A DNA stretch of 64,000 bases from a bacterium (GTDB lineage: Bacteria; Bacillota; Bacilli; Lactobacillales; Streptococcaceae), in NCBI GenBank assembly GCA_905221125.1, contig CAJNBY010000001.1:161878-225877 (forward strand), given 5' to 3'. Positions 19,267 to 30,436 of the stretch are shown one piece after another (position 1 is the first letter of the stretch; the number at the start of each line of letters is the position of its first letter). Made by a program: the position numbers and the translations under genes. The notes beneath the pieces were generated by a model. It ran no database searches, was not told the origin of the DNA, and saw only the letters and a program-made list of their open reading frames with translations.

Positions 19267-19693
19267 CTATTTCTCTCTTCATGATGATGGCGTCCTCGAC
19301 TGGATCATGGTAGTAGGCCTTTCGCTCAGCGATGACCGCCATCTTTTCTTTCTTGTAAAATGCTTGCGCTCGTTGATTTGACTTTCTGACTTCGAGGAAA
19401 ATCTCCTTTTCTGCCGGCAATTGAGCAAACAAGGCTGACGCAATCCCCTGACCCTGATAGGTTTGCTTGACAGCTATTTGCAGGACTTCTGCCTCAAATA
19501 GATTCTCCTGAACAGCTAAAAATCCAATCACTTCCGTCCCATCATAAGCTAGAGCATACCAAGTCTGGTCTTGGGACAGGTCTGCTTGGATTTGTTCCAA
19601 CGTCCAAGGACTGACTGGGTAAACAGCTGCCATGACAGCGTAGATGGCTTGTGCCAAGTCAGGCTGCTGTTGGATTCGTTTGATTTCTATCAT
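19256..19693 (-). CDS. rimI: GNAT acetyltransferase RimI
   Basis: 145 residues with the GNAT acetyl-CoA site [15 protein letters not shown] near 80 and the C-terminal [13 protein letters not shown] motif of the RimI group, which acetylates the N-terminus of ribosomal protein S18 in E. coli. It overlaps tsaB by 4 bp and tsaD by 11 bp, the common tsaB-rimI-tsaD arrangement. Confidence 0.93.
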   Translation of the reverse strand: MIEIKRIQQQPDLAQAIYAVMAAVYPVSPWTLEQIQADLSQDQTWYALAYDGTEVIGFLAVQENLFEAEVLQIAVKQTYQGQGIASALFAQLPAEKEIFLEVRKSNQRAQAFYKKEKMAVIAERKAYYHDPVEDAIIMKREIDEG

Positions 19694-20373
19694 AGGCGTT
19701 TAATGTAAGACTCACCAGACTCGGTATGGTTCTTGAGCCAGTTTTCCTCAGCCTCGACTCGTTTGAGGTAATTCGGAACAAAGTCGTGCAAGGAGTCTGC
19801 TTCCTTGTCCCAGGCCAAAAGAGCAAGATTGGCTGCATTAGGCAAGGTTTCTTTGAAATTAGTCCTTGGCAAATGTTCTTGAATTTGCTCCACAAAGGGG
19901 CCAACTTCTCCGACAAAGGTTACCTGACTAGCACCCTTGATTAGCTCGATGACTCGCTCAAAAGGCAGGTGTGCTTCTGGCATGACAGGTTTGGCATTTT
20001 CATAAAATCCTACATAAACATTGTTACGACGCGCATCCATCAAAGGAACGAACAAGCCTTCTTGCTGGTATGGCACCAGAGCTAAGAGACTCGACATACC
20101 AACCAACTCGATGTTCAGAGTGTGAGCTAAGGTTTTGGCAGTTGCTACCGCAATTCGCAAGCCTGTGTAGCTCCCCGGCCCTTCAGCTACCACGATTCGG
20201 TCCAAATCCTTGGGCGTCCAGTCCAAACTTGCCATCAAAAAATCGATGGCAGGCATGAGGGTAATACTGTGATTTTTCTTGATATTAATCGTCGTCTCGG
20301 CAAGAACTTGCTTGTCCTCTAAAATCGCGAGAGAAAGCGCCTTGCTGGACGTATCAAAAGCTAATACTTTCAT
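19690..20373 (-). CDS. tsaB: TsaB, scaffold subunit of t6A synthesis
   Basis: 227 residues with the ASKHA-like beginning LAFDTSSKALSLAIL and the GPGSYTGLRIAVATAK segment diagnostic of TsaB. It dimerises with TsaD in the t6A tRNA modification complex. It is the first gene of the operon; a TATAAT lies about 30 bp before the start. Confidence 0.95.
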   Translation of the reverse strand: MKVLAFDTSSKALSLAILEDKQVLAETTINIKKNHSITLMPAIDFLMASLDWTPKDLDRIVVAEGPGSYTGLRIAVATAKTLAHTLNIELVGMSSLLALVPYQQEGLFVPLMDARRNNVYVGFYENAKPVMPEAHLPFERVIELIKGASQVTFVGEVGPFVEQIQEHLPRTNFKETLPNAANLALLAWDKEADSLHDFVPNYLKRVEAEENWLKNHTESGESYIKRL

Positions 20374-20523
20374 AACACATTCCTATCTTTTTGTCTGCTT
20401 ACTATTATACTACAAAAGCTGGCACATGGGAATTTTCTTTATCCCAAAACAAAAATGCCTATACTTAGCTAAAAAATAATTCGCAAATAAAATTCAAAAA
20501 AATGCTCACTTTTCCTTTTCTTT

Positions 20524-20531
20524 TCCGAATA
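20524..20531 (+). promoter_or_regulatory. cin-box (ComX/SigX promoter) for cibABC
   Basis: TCCGAATA matches the competence sigma-factor box TACGAATA at 7 of 8 positions. It lies 33 bp before the cibA start behind a T-rich tract. The cib genes are known late competence genes, so this is the expected promoter. Confidence 0.72.
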
Positions 20532-20564
20532 TAAAAGTGAACAAGAAAAAAGGAGGAAAGTTCA

Positions 20565-20750
20565 ATGACAAATTTTGACGTTCTTGACAATCAATTTTTA
20601 TCCCTATCTGAAAATGAATTATCAGATATTGATGGCGGTCTCGCTCCCTTGGTTATCTTTGGAGTAGCAGTATCTTGGAAAGCTATTGCAGGTGGAACAG
20701 CACTTGTAGGTTCTGGTTTGGCAGCTGGTTATTTTTTAGGAGGAGATTAA
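20565..20750 (+). CDS. cibA: competence-induced bacteriocin peptide CibA
   Basis: A 61-residue double-glycine peptide. The leader runs to LSDIDGG at about residue 25, giving a hydrophobic mature peptide rich in Gly/Ala and ending FLGGD. CibA and CibB are a two-peptide bacteriocin used by competent pneumococci to trigger lysis of non-competent siblings. The gene has AAGGAGGAAAG at good spacing, follows a cin-box and lies downstream of a divergent tsaB, the same neighbourhood as in pneumococcus. Export would need a C39-peptidase transporter (ComAB or BlpAB) encoded elsewhere. Confidence 0.88.
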   Translation: MTNFDVLDNQFLSLSENELSDIDGGLAPLVIFGVAVSWKAIAGGTALVGSGLAAGYFLGGD

Positions 20751-20751
20751 T

Positions 20752-20904
20752 ATGATGAAAGATTTGAACAACTATCGTGAAATTACTAATAAGGAATTGC
20801 AAGAAATCAAGGGTGGTTTTGGTGTAGGTGTTGATATCGCTTTATTTATGGCAGGTTATACCATTGGGAAAGATCTCCGTAAAAAGTTTGGTAAGTCATG
20901 CTAG
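20752..20904 (+). CDS. cibB: competence-induced bacteriocin peptide CibB
   Basis: A 50-residue product starting MMKDLNNYREI, with a double-glycine leader ending ELQEIKGG at residue 22 and a mature part containing GVDIALFMAGYTIGKDL and a C-terminal Cys. It starts one base after the cibA stop, with AGGAGGAG overlapping the end of cibA. It is the partner of CibA in the two-peptide bacteriocin. Confidence 0.87.
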   Translation: MMKDLNNYREITNKELQEIKGGFGVGVDIALFMAGYTIGKDLRKKFGKSC

Positions 20905-21077
20905 ATAAAAGACACATTTTTAGAAGGATAAATTTTATTATCTTTATCTCTTACAGTTTGCTAAGCATTCTCAATGATTTAAACATTACTACTATCCCTT
21001 TACCAATTGATCTATATGTTTGTATTGTTTTATTTTTATGCTTCAACTCTATTTTTGAACATAAGAAGAATCGTTAA
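20898..21077 (+). CDS. cibC: CibC-like immunity protein
   Basis: A 59-residue protein starting MLDKRHIFRR and ending FEHKKNR. It has two hydrophobic membrane segments (about 12-26 and 35-52) with basic flanks. It overlaps the end of cibB by 7 bp in another frame, so it is coupled to it. Position and topology fit CibC, which protects producers from CibAB; the function is inferred from that context. Confidence 0.78.
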   Translation: MLDKRHIFRRINFIIFISYSLLSILNDLNITTIPLPIDLYVCIVLFLCFNSIFEHKKNR

Positions 21078-21149
21078 TATAAAAATAAGAGTAAATTCTG
21101 AAAGCAAACATTTATTCCGTTGTCATGTCATTTTAGAAAAATGCAAAGA

Positions 21150-21180
21150 CCACCTCATCTTGATAGATGGGGTGGAATTT
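21150..21180 (+). terminator. terminator of cibABC
   Basis: CCACCTCATC/GATGGGGTGG, a 10-bp stem with one G-U pair and a 6-nt loop, followed by AATTTTC. Confidence 0.75.
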
Positions 21181-21215
21181 TCGTGTCGTAAATCTACTAT
21201 CTCTATATCCCCAAA

Positions 21216-21243
21216 CAAAAATGCCCCAACATAGGCAGGGCAT
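21216..21243 (-). terminator. terminator of the small membrane protein gene
   Basis: Minus strand ATGCCC/GGGCAT with an 11-nt loop, followed by TTTTTG. The stem begins directly after the stop codon. Confidence 0.75.
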
Positions 21244-21459
21244 CTAAGCATTTAATCCAAAGAAAAATACAAACCAAACGACATAGGTTACAAGGAGGAG
21301 AAAAAGCGAGTAGAGAGTCACAAAGGTAATTTTCCACAAGAACTTGGTTTGTCGTTGTTCCAGTTTGGCAAATAGAAGATTCCCTCCATAAACACAAGCA
21401 ACAAAAACAATAAAAGCTACCAAGCGAGCTCCGATAGCAAAAGCAAATAAGTTATACAT
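21244..21459 (-). CDS. small two-segment membrane protein, unknown function
   Basis: 71 residues with two membrane segments (about 5-28 and 42-68) separated by a basic loop KLEQRQTKFLWK. No family recognised. AGGAGG precedes the ATG, and a promoter and a terminator frame the gene, so it is a real monocistronic gene. A cre-like site overlaps its -35. Confidence 0.78.
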   Translation of the reverse strand: MYNLFAFAIGARLVAFIVFVACVYGGNLLFAKLEQRQTKFLWKITFVTLYSLFLLLVTYVVWFVFFFGLNA

Positions 21460-21523
21460 AGGACAACCTCCTTGACTTAAAAACTATATGGAATTATGAC
21501 AAGCAACAAATTTCACTTCTATT

Positions 21524-21561
21524 ATCATAGCACATTTTCTTTATTTTTGCAAGCGCTTACT
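21524..21561 (-). promoter_or_regulatory. promoter with overlapping cre-like site, small membrane protein gene
   Basis: Minus strand TTGCAA (21547-21552), a 17-bp spacer and TATGAT (21524-21529). The sequence TGCAAGCGCTTACT at 21548-21561 (read on the plus strand) matches 13 of 14 cre positions and covers the -35. Confidence 0.6.
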
Positions 21562-21596
21562 CAACAAATCGTCCCATGACTTTCTCGTTTCCGTCT

Positions 21597-21625
21597 TTTA
21601 CTAATTTTTCATTTTGTGGTATAAT
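21597..21625 (+). promoter_or_regulatory. promoter of rpoY-rnjA
   Basis: TTTACT (21597-21602), a 17-bp spacer and TATAAT (21620-21625) with an extended TGG. The leader of about 100 nt before rpoY shows no riboswitch I recognise. Confidence 0.7.
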
Positions 21626-21735
21626 TGAAATAATTGTAACGAATCAAGGTCAATCTAGACACAAAATGGAATGAAATCAAGCAAATATCTGCTAAAAGTT
21701 TGGAATAAACTGACCTGTAAATAGAAAGGAACTAT

Positions 21736-21969
21736 ATGATTTACAAAGTTTTTTATCAAGAAACAAAAGAACGTAGCCCACGTCGTGAAACAACACGCGC
21801 ACTTTACCTAGACATTGATGCCAGCTCAGAACTTGAGGGCCGCATCGCTGCTCGCCAACTTGTCGAAGAAAATCGCCCAGAGTACAATATCGAGTATATC
21901 GAACTCTTGTCTGACAAATTGCTAGATTACGAAAAAGAAACTGGCGCCTTCGAAATCACGGAGTTCTAA
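21736..21969 (+). CDS. rpoY: RNA polymerase epsilon subunit RpoY
   Basis: A 77-residue protein starting MIYKVFYQE and carrying [17 protein letters not shown], the DUF1447/RpoY signature. RpoY is a small subunit that binds core RNA polymerase in Firmicutes and is nearly always encoded just before RNase J1, as here (1-bp gap). Confidence 0.94.
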   Translation: MIYKVFYQETKERSPRRETTRALYLDIDASSELEGRIAARQLVEENRPEYNIEYIELLSDKLLDYEKETGAFEITEF

Positions 21970-21970
21970 T

Positions 21971-23650
21971 ATGGCCTATACTCTTAAACCTGAAGAAGTC
22001 GGCGTTTTTGCCATCGGTGGTCTGGGAGAAATCGGGAAAAATACATACGGGATTGAATACCAAGATGAGATTATCATCGTCGATGCTGGGATTAAATTCC
22101 CAGAAGATGACTTGCTGGGTATCGACTATGTCATTCCTGATTATTCTTACATCGTGGACAATATCGACCGCGTCAAGGCTGTTTTGATTACACACGGACA
22201 CGAGGACCACATCGGTGGGATTCCTTTCCTACTCAAGCAAGCAAATGTCCCTATCTATGCTGGACCACTTGCCTTAGCTTTGATCCGTGGAAAACTCGAA
22301 GAACATGGCCTCTTACGCAACGCTAAACTTTACGAAATCAACCATAACACAGAGTTGACCTTTAAAAATCTCAAGGCAACTTTCTTTAGAACTACTCACT
22401 CTATTCCAGAGCCTTTGGGGATTGTCATTCATACTCCTCAAGGGAAAATTGTCTGTACGGGTGACTTCAAGTTTGACTTAACACCAGTTGGTGAACCAGC
22501 AGATTTGCACCGTATGGCTGCGCTTGGTGAAGAAGGTGTACTCTGTCTCCTGTCTGACTCGACAAATGCAGAAATTCCAACCTTTACCAACTCTGAAAAA
22601 GTCGTTGGCCAGTCCATCATGAAGATTATCCAAGGCATTGAAGGACGCATCATCTTTGCATCCTTTGCCTCAAATATCTTCCGTCTCCAACAAGCAACTG
22701 AAGCCGCTGTTAAGACTGGACGCAAGATTGCGGTCTTTGGTCGCTCTATGGAAAAAGCCATTGTCAATGGAATCGAGCTTGGTTACATCAAAGCTCCTAA
22801 GGGAACCTTTATCGAGCCAAATGAAATCAAAGATTACCCTGCAGGCGAGGTTCTGATCCTCTGTACAGGTAGTCAGGGCGAGCCGATGGCAGCCCTCTCT
22901 CGTATCGCCAACGGAACCCACCGTCAGGTGCAACTCCAACCAGGTGATACCGTTATCTTCTCTTCAAGTCCAATCCCTGGAAACACTACTAGCGTCAACA
23001 AGCTGATTAACATCATTTCCGAAGCTGGTGTCGAAGTTATCCACGGTAAAGTGAACAATATCCATACATCTGGACACGGTGGTCAGCAAGAGCAAAAACT
23101 CATGCTCCGCTTGATTAAGCCAAAATACTTCATGCCTGTCCACGGTGAATACCGCATGCAAAAAGTCCACGCTGGACTAGCGGTGGATACTGGTGTTGAG
23201 AAGGACAATATCTTTATCATGAGCAATGGTGATGTGCTTGCCCTTACTGCTGACTCAGCTCGTATCGCAGGTCATTTCAATGCCCAAGACATCTATGTCG
23301 ATGGAAATCGTATCGGTGAAATCGGTGCTGCTGTCCTCAAAGACCGTCGTGATTTATCTGAAGACGGTGTCGTTCTAGCAGTCGCAACTGTTGACTTCAA
23401 GTCGCAGATGATTCTGTCTGGTCCAGATATCCTCAGCCGAGGCTTTGTCTACATGAGAGAGTCTGGTGATTTGATTCGCCAAAGCCAACGCATCCTCTTC
23501 AATGCCATTCGTATCGCACTGAAAAACAAGGACGCCAGCGTGCAATCTGTCAATGGTGCTATTGTCAACGCCATTCGCCCCTTCCTTTATGAAAATACAG
23601 AACGTGAACCGATTATCATCCCGATGATCCTCACACCAGATGAAGAATAA
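21971..23650 (+). CDS. rnjA: ribonuclease J1
   Basis: 559 residues. A metallo-beta-lactamase core with HGHEDH (H75, H77, D79, H80), a beta-CASP domain and the C-terminal domain with the [10 protein letters not shown] motif near 370. RNase J1 is a 5'-3' exonuclease and endonuclease central to RNA turnover and 16S rRNA maturation. Co-transcribed with rpoY and followed by a terminator. Confidence 0.96.
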   Translation: MAYTLKPEEVGVFAIGGLGEIGKNTYGIEYQDEIIIVDAGIKFPEDDLLGIDYVIPDYSYIVDNIDRVKAVLITHGHEDHIGGIPFLLKQANVPIYAGPLALALIRGKLEEHGLLRNAKLYEINHNTELTFKNLKATFFRTTHSIPEPLGIVIHTPQGKIVCTGDFKFDLTPVGEPADLHRMAALGEEGVLCLLSDSTNAEIPTFTNSEKVVGQSIMKIIQGIEGRIIFASFASNIFRLQQATEAAVKTGRKIAVFGRSMEKAIVNGIELGYIKAPKGTFIEPNEIKDYPAGEVLILCTGSQGEPMAALSRIANGTHRQVQLQPGDTVIFSSSPIPGNTTSVNKLINIISEAGVEVIHGKVNNIHTSGHGGQQEQKLMLRLIKPKYFMPVHGEYRMQKVHAGLAVDTGVEKDNIFIMSNGDVLALTADSARIAGHFNAQDIYVDGNRIGEIGAAVLKDRRDLSEDGVVLAVATVDFKSQMILSGPDILSRGFVYMRESGDLIRQSQRILFNAIRIALKNKDASVQSVNGAIVNAIRPFLYENTEREPIIIPMILTPDEE

Positions 23651-23655
23651 ATCAT

Positions 23656-23683
23656 AAAACAGCCCCGTCTTCGGAGCTGTTTT
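23656..23683. terminator. terminator after rnjA
   Basis: AAAACAGCCCCG pairs with CGGAGCTGTTTT (one mismatch) around a TCTT loop. The run of T on the plus strand and A on the other side make it usable in both directions. Confidence 0.85.
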
Positions 23684-23707
23684 TCTCTATGCTTTCTTTT
23701 AAGATTG

Positions 23708-23811
23708 AAACTCAATAAAAATCGAAATCAGACTAGAAGGCTAGGCGAAAGCATAACTTGAGTTAGGTAAGCCGAAGCCGACGACGTATTATTTTGATTT
23801 TTGAAGAGTTT
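23708..23811. repeat. degenerate RUP-family element overlapping the end of mnmG
   Basis: The ends AAACTCAATAAAAATC and GATTTTTGAAGAGTTT are inverted repeats. The core (GCATAACTTGAGTTAGG, GCCGACGACGTA) resembles the element at 27510 and the RUP at 63862. It overlaps the last seven codons of mnmG. Confidence 0.65.
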
Positions 23812-25702
23812 TGGAAATACTACGATTTTTACCTTCAAGATACACCATCAGAATAGAAATATCTGCTGGGTTTACTCCCGAAATACGGCTGGCTTGGCCG
23901 ATGGTTTCTGGATTGATGAGTTTGAACTTCTGACGGGCTTCGGTTGCGATAGAATCAATGTCGTCCCAGTCAATATTGGCTGGAATGCGTTTTTCTTCCA
24001 TGCGTTTCATCTTAGCAACCTGATCCATGGCTTTGGAAATATAGCCTTCGTACTTGATTTCTGTTTCAATCAATTCGATAATCTTATCATCCAAGTCCTC
24101 TGCAGCTGGCCCGATGAAGGCCACCACATCTTGGTAAGAAACTTCTGGACGGCGAAGGAATTCCTTGGCTGTCACTGCATCTGTTAACGGCTTGAAGCCC
24201 ATCTCCTCAACCTTAGCATTGGTTTCCTTGACTGGCTTGAGTTTGATGCTATCTAGGCGCTTCATCTCATTGTCAAATTGATTTTTCTTGATTTCAAAGC
24301 GAGCCCAGCGTTCATCATCCACAAGCCCAATCTCGCGTCCCATCTCTGTCAAACGCATATCTGCATTGTCATGACGGAGAATGAGGCGGTATTCAGCACG
24401 ACTGGTCAAGAGACGGTAAGGTTCAATAGTTCCCTTGGTAACCAAGTCATCAATCATCACCCCGATATAACCGTCACTGCGCTTCAAAATCAACTCAGGC
24501 TTGCCTTGGATTTTCAGAGCCGCATTGATACCTGCGATAATCCCTTGACCAGCAGCTTCTTCGTAACCTGACGTTCCATTTGTCTGACCAGCAGTGAAAA
24601 GGCCAGAGATTTTCTTGGTTTCCAAAGTCGCACGCAACTGATGAGGCAAGACCATGTCATACTCGATGGCATAACCAGTTCGCATCATCTCAGCATTTTC
24701 CAAACCTTTGATGGAATGAACCAACTCACGTTGGACATCCTCAGGCAGACTGGTTGAAAGACCTTGGACGTAGACTTCCTCTGTATTGCGCCCTTCTGGC
24801 TCAAGGAAGAGTTGATGGCGTTCCTTGTCCGCAAAGCGCACAATCTTGTCCTCAATCGACGGACAGTAACGAGGCCCCACTCCCTTAACCACACCTGTAA
24901 ACATAGGCGCACGGTGGAGGTTGTTTTGGATAATTTCATGACTGGTACCGTTGGTATAGGTCAACCAGCATGGCACTTGGTCCTTGACATAGTCCTCATC
25001 TCGTGAAGTGTAGGAGAAGTGATTAGGCGCCTCGTCTCCTGGCTGAATCTCTGTTACATCGTAGTTGATAGAGGAAGCCTTGACACGTGGAGGCGTCCCC
25101 GTCTTGAAACGACCGATTTCAAGACCAAGTTCCTTAAGATTGTCAGCAAGGTTAATCGAAGCTAGGCTGTGGTTTGGCCCTGATGAGTACTTGAGGTCTC
25201 CGATGATGATTTCCCCACGTAGTGCAGTCCCTGTAGTCACAATAACAGCCTTGGCAGCATACTCTTGATGGGTAGCTGTACGCACACCGACAACTTTGCC
25301 ATCTTCCACCAAAATCTCATCAATCATGGTCTGACGAAGGGTCAAATTCTCTTGATTTTCAACTGTCTTGCGCATTTCCTTAGAGTAAAGTTCCTTGTCA
25401 GCCTGCGCACGAAGAGCACGCACCGCTGGCCCCTTCCCTGTGTTGAGCATCTTCATCTGGATGTAAGTCTTGTCAATGGTCTTGGCCATCTCACCACCAA
25501 GTGCATCAACTTCACGCACGACAATCCCCTTGGCAGAACCACCGATAGAGGGATTACATGGCATGAAAGCCAGCATTTCAATATTGATGGTCGCAAGCAA
25601 GACCTTGCAGCCCATACGGCTGGCTGCTAGGGATGCTTCGACCCCAGCGTGTCCCGCACCGATTACAATAATATCGTATTCTTCAGTAAAATGATAAGTC
25701 AT
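23789..25702 (-). CDS. mnmG: tRNA uridine-5-carboxymethylaminomethyl modification enzyme MnmG (GidA)
   Basis: 637 residues. The FAD site GAGHAGVEA is near 16, the conserved [11 protein letters not shown] near 49 and [16 protein letters not shown] segment [10 protein letters not shown] near 200. With MnmE it modifies U34 of several tRNAs. The last residues, SKTLQKSK, are encoded inside a repeat end (23789-23811). It is followed upstream by the NUDIX gene with a 9-bp gap. Confidence 0.97.
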   Translation of the reverse strand: MTYHFTEEYDIIVIGAGHAGVEASLAASRMGCKVLLATINIEMLAFMPCNPSIGGSAKGIVVREVDALGGEMAKTIDKTYIQMKMLNTGKGPAVRALRAQADKELYSKEMRKTVENQENLTLRQTMIDEILVEDGKVVGVRTATHQEYAAKAVIVTTGTALRGEIIIGDLKYSSGPNHSLASINLADNLKELGLEIGRFKTGTPPRVKASSINYDVTEIQPGDEAPNHFSYTSRDEDYVKDQVPCWLTYTNGTSHEIIQNNLHRAPMFTGVVKGVGPRYCPSIEDKIVRFADKERHQLFLEPEGRNTEEVYVQGLSTSLPEDVQRELVHSIKGLENAEMMRTGYAIEYDMVLPHQLRATLETKKISGLFTAGQTNGTSGYEEAAGQGIIAGINAALKIQGKPELILKRSDGYIGVMIDDLVTKGTIEPYRLLTSRAEYRLILRHDNADMRLTEMGREIGLVDDERWARFEIKKNQFDNEMKRLDSIKLKPVKETNAKVEEMGFKPLTDAVTAKEFLRRPEVSYQDVVAFIGPAAEDLDDKIIELIETEIKYEGYISKAMDQVAKMKRMEEKRIPANIDWDDIDSIATEARQKFKLINPETIGQASRISGVNPADISILMVYLEGKNRSISKTLQKSK

Positions 25703-25711
25703 ATTTCTCTC

Positions 25712-26167
25712 CTATTCCTCAAGATGAATGTGTCTTAGTTGGCCGTCCCAATCTGGTAGGGCTGTTTTTAAAAAGGCTGGAACTAGCTGGATATTCTGGA
25801 GCTGATCCAAGTCAATCCATTCACAGGGCTGCGATTTTTCATCTTCCTGCATGGTCAATGGGGCGTCCTCAAGCAAGTTCACCAGATAATGAAACTCAAT
25901 GTTGTGATAGGAAACACCGTCCTGTTCAAAACGATTTTCAACTACAAAAGCTAGCTGCCCAGCTTGAGCTTTGACACCCAGTTCTTCCCTCACTTCACGG
26001 ACTACCGCGTCTTCCGTACTTTCATTGACTTGAATCGCACCGCCGATAGTATAATACTTGCCCTTATCTTTTGTGACTAGGAGCTTGCGGTTTTGAAGAA
26101 TCAAGGCTGTCGCCCGAACACCAAAAACCGTATTGTTTACTTTTGTCCGAAAGTCTTGTTGAGTCAT
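25712..26167 (-). CDS. NUDIX hydrolase
   Basis: 151 residues from the ATG at 26167 (AAAGGA upstream). The NUDIX box GGAIQVNESTEDAVVREVRE continuing EELGV is intact, matching GX5EX7REUXEEXGU. The substrate (oxidised nucleotide, nucleotide sugar or other pyrophosphate) cannot be told from sequence. Transcribed with mnmG from a strong promoter 112 bp upstream. Confidence 0.92.
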   Translation of the reverse strand: MTQQDFRTKVNNTVFGVRATALILQNRKLLVTKDKGKYYTIGGAIQVNESTEDAVVREVREELGVKAQAGQLAFVVENRFEQDGVSYHNIEFHYLVNLLEDAPLTMQEDEKSQPCEWIDLDQLQNIQLVPAFLKTALPDWDGQLRHIHLEE

Positions 26168-26278
26168 TCTTGTCCTTTCCTCTAAACGACACAAAAACAG
26201 TCAAAACTCCAAAGAAGTGCAGGACAAAAAAGCCTGCAACATCCATGAGCTTTGACCATCATTTCTATTGCTTTTATT

Positions 26279-26306
26279 ATTGTAGCAAATTGAGAAAATT
26301 TGTCAA
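26279..26306 (-). promoter_or_regulatory. sigma-A promoter for NUDIX-mnmG
   Basis: Minus strand TTGACA (26301-26306), a 16-bp spacer and TACAAT (26279-26284), directly after the mnmA stop codon. Confidence 0.78.
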
Positions 26307-26307
26307 T

Positions 26308-27668
<1,361 letters not shown>

Positions 27669-27749
27669 GTTCACGATTGAAGGTCGTGTGTGCTTTAACG
27701 ATTGAAGGTCGCTTGAGCAGTATTCATTATAACACGCTTGGTTGGAGAA

Positions 27750-27783
27750 GACAAGAAAGAGGCTGATAATCGACCAACCTCTT
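27750..27783 (-). terminator. terminator of the arginine operon
   Basis: Minus strand AAGAGG/CCTCTT arms with a 15-nt partly paired loop, followed by TCTTGTCTT. The T-run is interrupted, so this is a moderate call. Confidence 0.55.
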
Positions 27784-27800
27784 ATTCTGAACCTATCAAT

Positions 27801-29195
27801 CTAGCACTTTTTAGCTTCATTCGCTTTCTTAGCAACTGCTATCTGGTATTTCACTTGGTCAAATCCTGTACCTCCCAAGGAATTTCGTCTTTGAACAGCA
27901 GTTTTAGGTTGCAAGTAGACATAAATATCCTCGGCAATGAGGGAATGATAGGTTTGCAATTCCTCCAAAGTCCAATCTTGAATATTTTTAGCAGACTTAA
28001 TAGAGTCTAGCACTAATCTTCCCACAACCTCATGAGCTTCTCTAAATGGCAAGCCTTTCCCTGCCAAATAATCTGCCAACTCAGTTGCATTTGAAAAGTC
28101 CTTCTCTGTAGACTCTTGCATTTTTTCCTTGTTTACCTGCAAGCTAGATAACATACCTGCCAATACATCGAGGGAATTTAAAATCGTTTCAACCGTATCA
28201 AACATTCCTTCCTTATCCTCTTGTAAATCCTTATTATAAGCTAAAGGCAAGGACTTCATGACTGTCAATAGCCCAAACAGATTCCCATAAACTCTACCAG
28301 TCTTTCCTCGAATCAACTCAGCCATATCTGGATTTTTCTTTTGGGGCATAATAGAGGAACCTGTTGTAAATGTATCTGACAAGGTAATGAATTGATACTC
28401 AAAACTACACCAATTGATCATTTCTTCGCAAAAACGGCTCATATGCATCATGAGTATGCTGGCATTGGATAGAAATTCTAAGATAAAATCGCGGTCACTA
28501 ACAGCATCCAAAGAATTTGTATAAGGTTGCTTAAACTCCAGCAAATCGCTAGATAATTGACGATCAATGGGGAAAGTCGTTCCTGCCAAAGCTGCCGCAC
28601 CTAGAGGGCATAGGTCTGTATGCTTCTGGTTAAATTCAAAACGTTCACTATCTCTTTGAAACATGTTGTAGTAAGCCATCAGGTGGTGGGCAAAACTAAT
28701 CGGCTGGGCATGTTGCAGATGGGTATAGCCCGGCATGATCGTCTCCACATGATTTTCCGCCAAATCTAATAAAACACCCTTGAGATGAGCCAGTTTATCT
28801 AGGACATGGCCTAGTTGTTCCTTGAGATACAAGTGCATATCTGTCGCAACTTGGTCATTTCGAGAACGAGCCGTATGTAGCTTCCCTGCAAGGGGACCAA
28901 TTTTTTCTGTCAGCAATACTTCCATATTCATATGAATATCTTCGTTTGCGATATCAAAGTCAAGTTGACCTGCCTCTAGCTCTTCTAAAAGCTCTTTCAA
29001 ACCTTCTTGAATCTTTTCTGACTCCTTCAAACTCAAAATGCCCGTCTGACCCAACATCTGAACGTGGGCTAAAGAACCAATCACATCAAATTTAGCTAAT
29101 TTTTGGTCAAAAGATATACTCGCACCAAAGCGCTCTACCCAGTCTTCGACAGTACCTTCAAAGCGACCACCCCATAATTTTGTATTCTTAGCCAT
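27801..29195 (-). CDS. argH: argininosuccinate lyase
   Basis: 464 residues. The fumarase/aspartase superfamily signature [12 protein letters not shown] lies near 280 and the catalytic His region [12 protein letters not shown] near 110. It splits argininosuccinate into arginine and fumarate. It is the third gene of a leftward operon after the binding lipoprotein and argG, 28 bp from argG. Confidence 0.96.
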   Translation of the reverse strand: MAKNTKLWGGRFEGTVEDWVERFGASISFDQKLAKFDVIGSLAHVQMLGQTGILSLKESEKIQEGLKELLEELEAGQLDFDIANEDIHMNMEVLLTEKIGPLAGKLHTARSRNDQVATDMHLYLKEQLGHVLDKLAHLKGVLLDLAENHVETIMPGYTHLQHAQPISFAHHLMAYYNMFQRDSERFEFNQKHTDLCPLGAAALAGTTFPIDRQLSSDLLEFKQPYTNSLDAVSDRDFILEFLSNASILMMHMSRFCEEMINWCSFEYQFITLSDTFTTGSSIMPQKKNPDMAELIRGKTGRVYGNLFGLLTVMKSLPLAYNKDLQEDKEGMFDTVETILNSLDVLAGMLSSLQVNKEKMQESTEKDFSNATELADYLAGKGLPFREAHEVVGRLVLDSIKSAKNIQDWTLEELQTYHSLIAEDIYVYLQPKTAVQRRNSLGGTGFDQVKYQIAVAKKANEAKKC

Positions 29196-29223
29196 ATCAC
29201 ATCCACCTCTCTATCCAATCGCC

Positions 29224-30420
29224 CTATTTGGCGCTTTTTTGAACCTCAGAATGAACCTTGGTTGGAAGTCCCCATAACTTAATAAAGCCAACAGCCGCAT
29301 CTTGGTCAAAGGTATCTGCACTAGTATAAGTCGCCAAATTTTCATCGTAAAGTGAATTTGGTGATTTCCGAGCCACGACCTGTGCGCTTCCCTTATACAG
29401 TTTAATTTTTGCAGTCCCATTAACAACTTTTTGGGTCTCTTTAATATAAGCAATCAAGGCTTGTGTAGCCGGACTAAACCACAAAGCATTATAAATGAGA
29501 TTTGATAATTCATTTTCTATGATTGGTTTAAAATGAGCCACTTCTCTCACAAGCGTCAAATCCTCGATTTCCTTATGAGCTGTCAGCAGGGTCACTGCCC
29601 CTGGACACTCATAGATTTCTCTTGATTTAATCCCCACCAAGCGATTTTCCACGTGGTCAATCCGTCCAACCCCATGTTTTCCAGCTATTTCATTAAGCTT
29701 TTGAATCAAATCTGCCAATTTTAGCCCTTCTCCATTAAGGGAAACTGGAACACCTTCACTAAACTCAATCTCAATGTATTCTGGCATATCTGGAGCTTGC
29801 TCTGGAGAAGTTGTGATACCAAAGGCTTCTTCTGGAGCCTGATTCCATGGATTTTCTAAAATACCACACTCATTGGCACGTCCCCAAAGATTTTGGTCAA
29901 CAGAGTAAGGATTGTCAAGGTCAGCAGGAACAGGTACCCCATTTTCCTTGGCATAATGAATTTCTTCCTCCCGAGACCATTTCCATTCACGAACTGGCGC
30001 AATCACTTTTAAATTGGGATCCAAGGCTGCAATAGATACTTCAAAACGTACTTGGTCATTCCCCTTACCTGTACAACCATGAGCAATTGTAGTCGCTCCT
30101 GTCTGATGCGCGATTTCAACCAATTTTTTAGAAATAAGAGGACGGCTCAAGGCAGATACCAAGGGGTATTTTTGTTCATAGTAGGCATGTGACTGGAGAG
30201 CCACTAGCACATAATCTGTAGCAAATTCGTCCTTAACATCAATAACATAAGATTCGACTGCCCCAACCTTGAGAGCCTTATCATGGATGAAATCCAAGTC
30301 TTTCCCTTCACCCACATCCATACAAACTGCAACAACATCATAGTCTTTCTTTAGCCAGGTAATCGCAACTGATGTGTCTAAACCGCCAGAATAGGCCAAA
30401 ATTACTTTTTCTTTACTCAT
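29224..30420 (-). CDS. argG: argininosuccinate synthase
   Basis: 398 residues from the ATG at 30420, with AAGGAAAAG upstream. The N-type ATP pyrophosphatase P-loop [10 protein letters not shown] is near 9. It joins citrulline and aspartate using ATP. The operon lacks the earlier arginine genes, so citrulline must come from elsewhere, for example from the arginine deiminase pathway or uptake. Confidence 0.96.
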   Translation of the reverse strand: MSKEKVILAYSGGLDTSVAITWLKKDYDVVAVCMDVGEGKDLDFIHDKALKVGAVESYVIDVKDEFATDYVLVALQSHAYYEQKYPLVSALSRPLISKKLVEIAHQTGATTIAHGCTGKGNDQVRFEVSIAALDPNLKVIAPVREWKWSREEEIHYAKENGVPVPADLDNPYSVDQNLWGRANECGILENPWNQAPEEAFGITTSPEQAPDMPEYIEIEFSEGVPVSLNGEGLKLADLIQKLNEIAGKHGVGRIDHVENRLVGIKSREIYECPGAVTLLTAHKEIEDLTLVREVAHFKPIIENELSNLIYNALWFSPATQALIAYIKETQKVVNGTAKIKLYKGSAQVVARKSPNSLYDENLATYTSADTFDQDAAVGFIKLWGLPTKVHSEVQKSAK

Positions 30421-30436
30421 GTTCTTTTCCTTCTTT

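Noticed and set aside
21626..21735. Riboswitch or leader RNA before rpoY
   Set aside because: The leader of about 100 nt shows no recognised aptamer core or terminator-antiterminator pair.
26064..26246. Frame starting MDVAGFFVLHFF overlapping the NUDIX start on the same strand
   Set aside because: No convincing ribosome binding site and mostly inside the NUDIX coding sequence in another frame.
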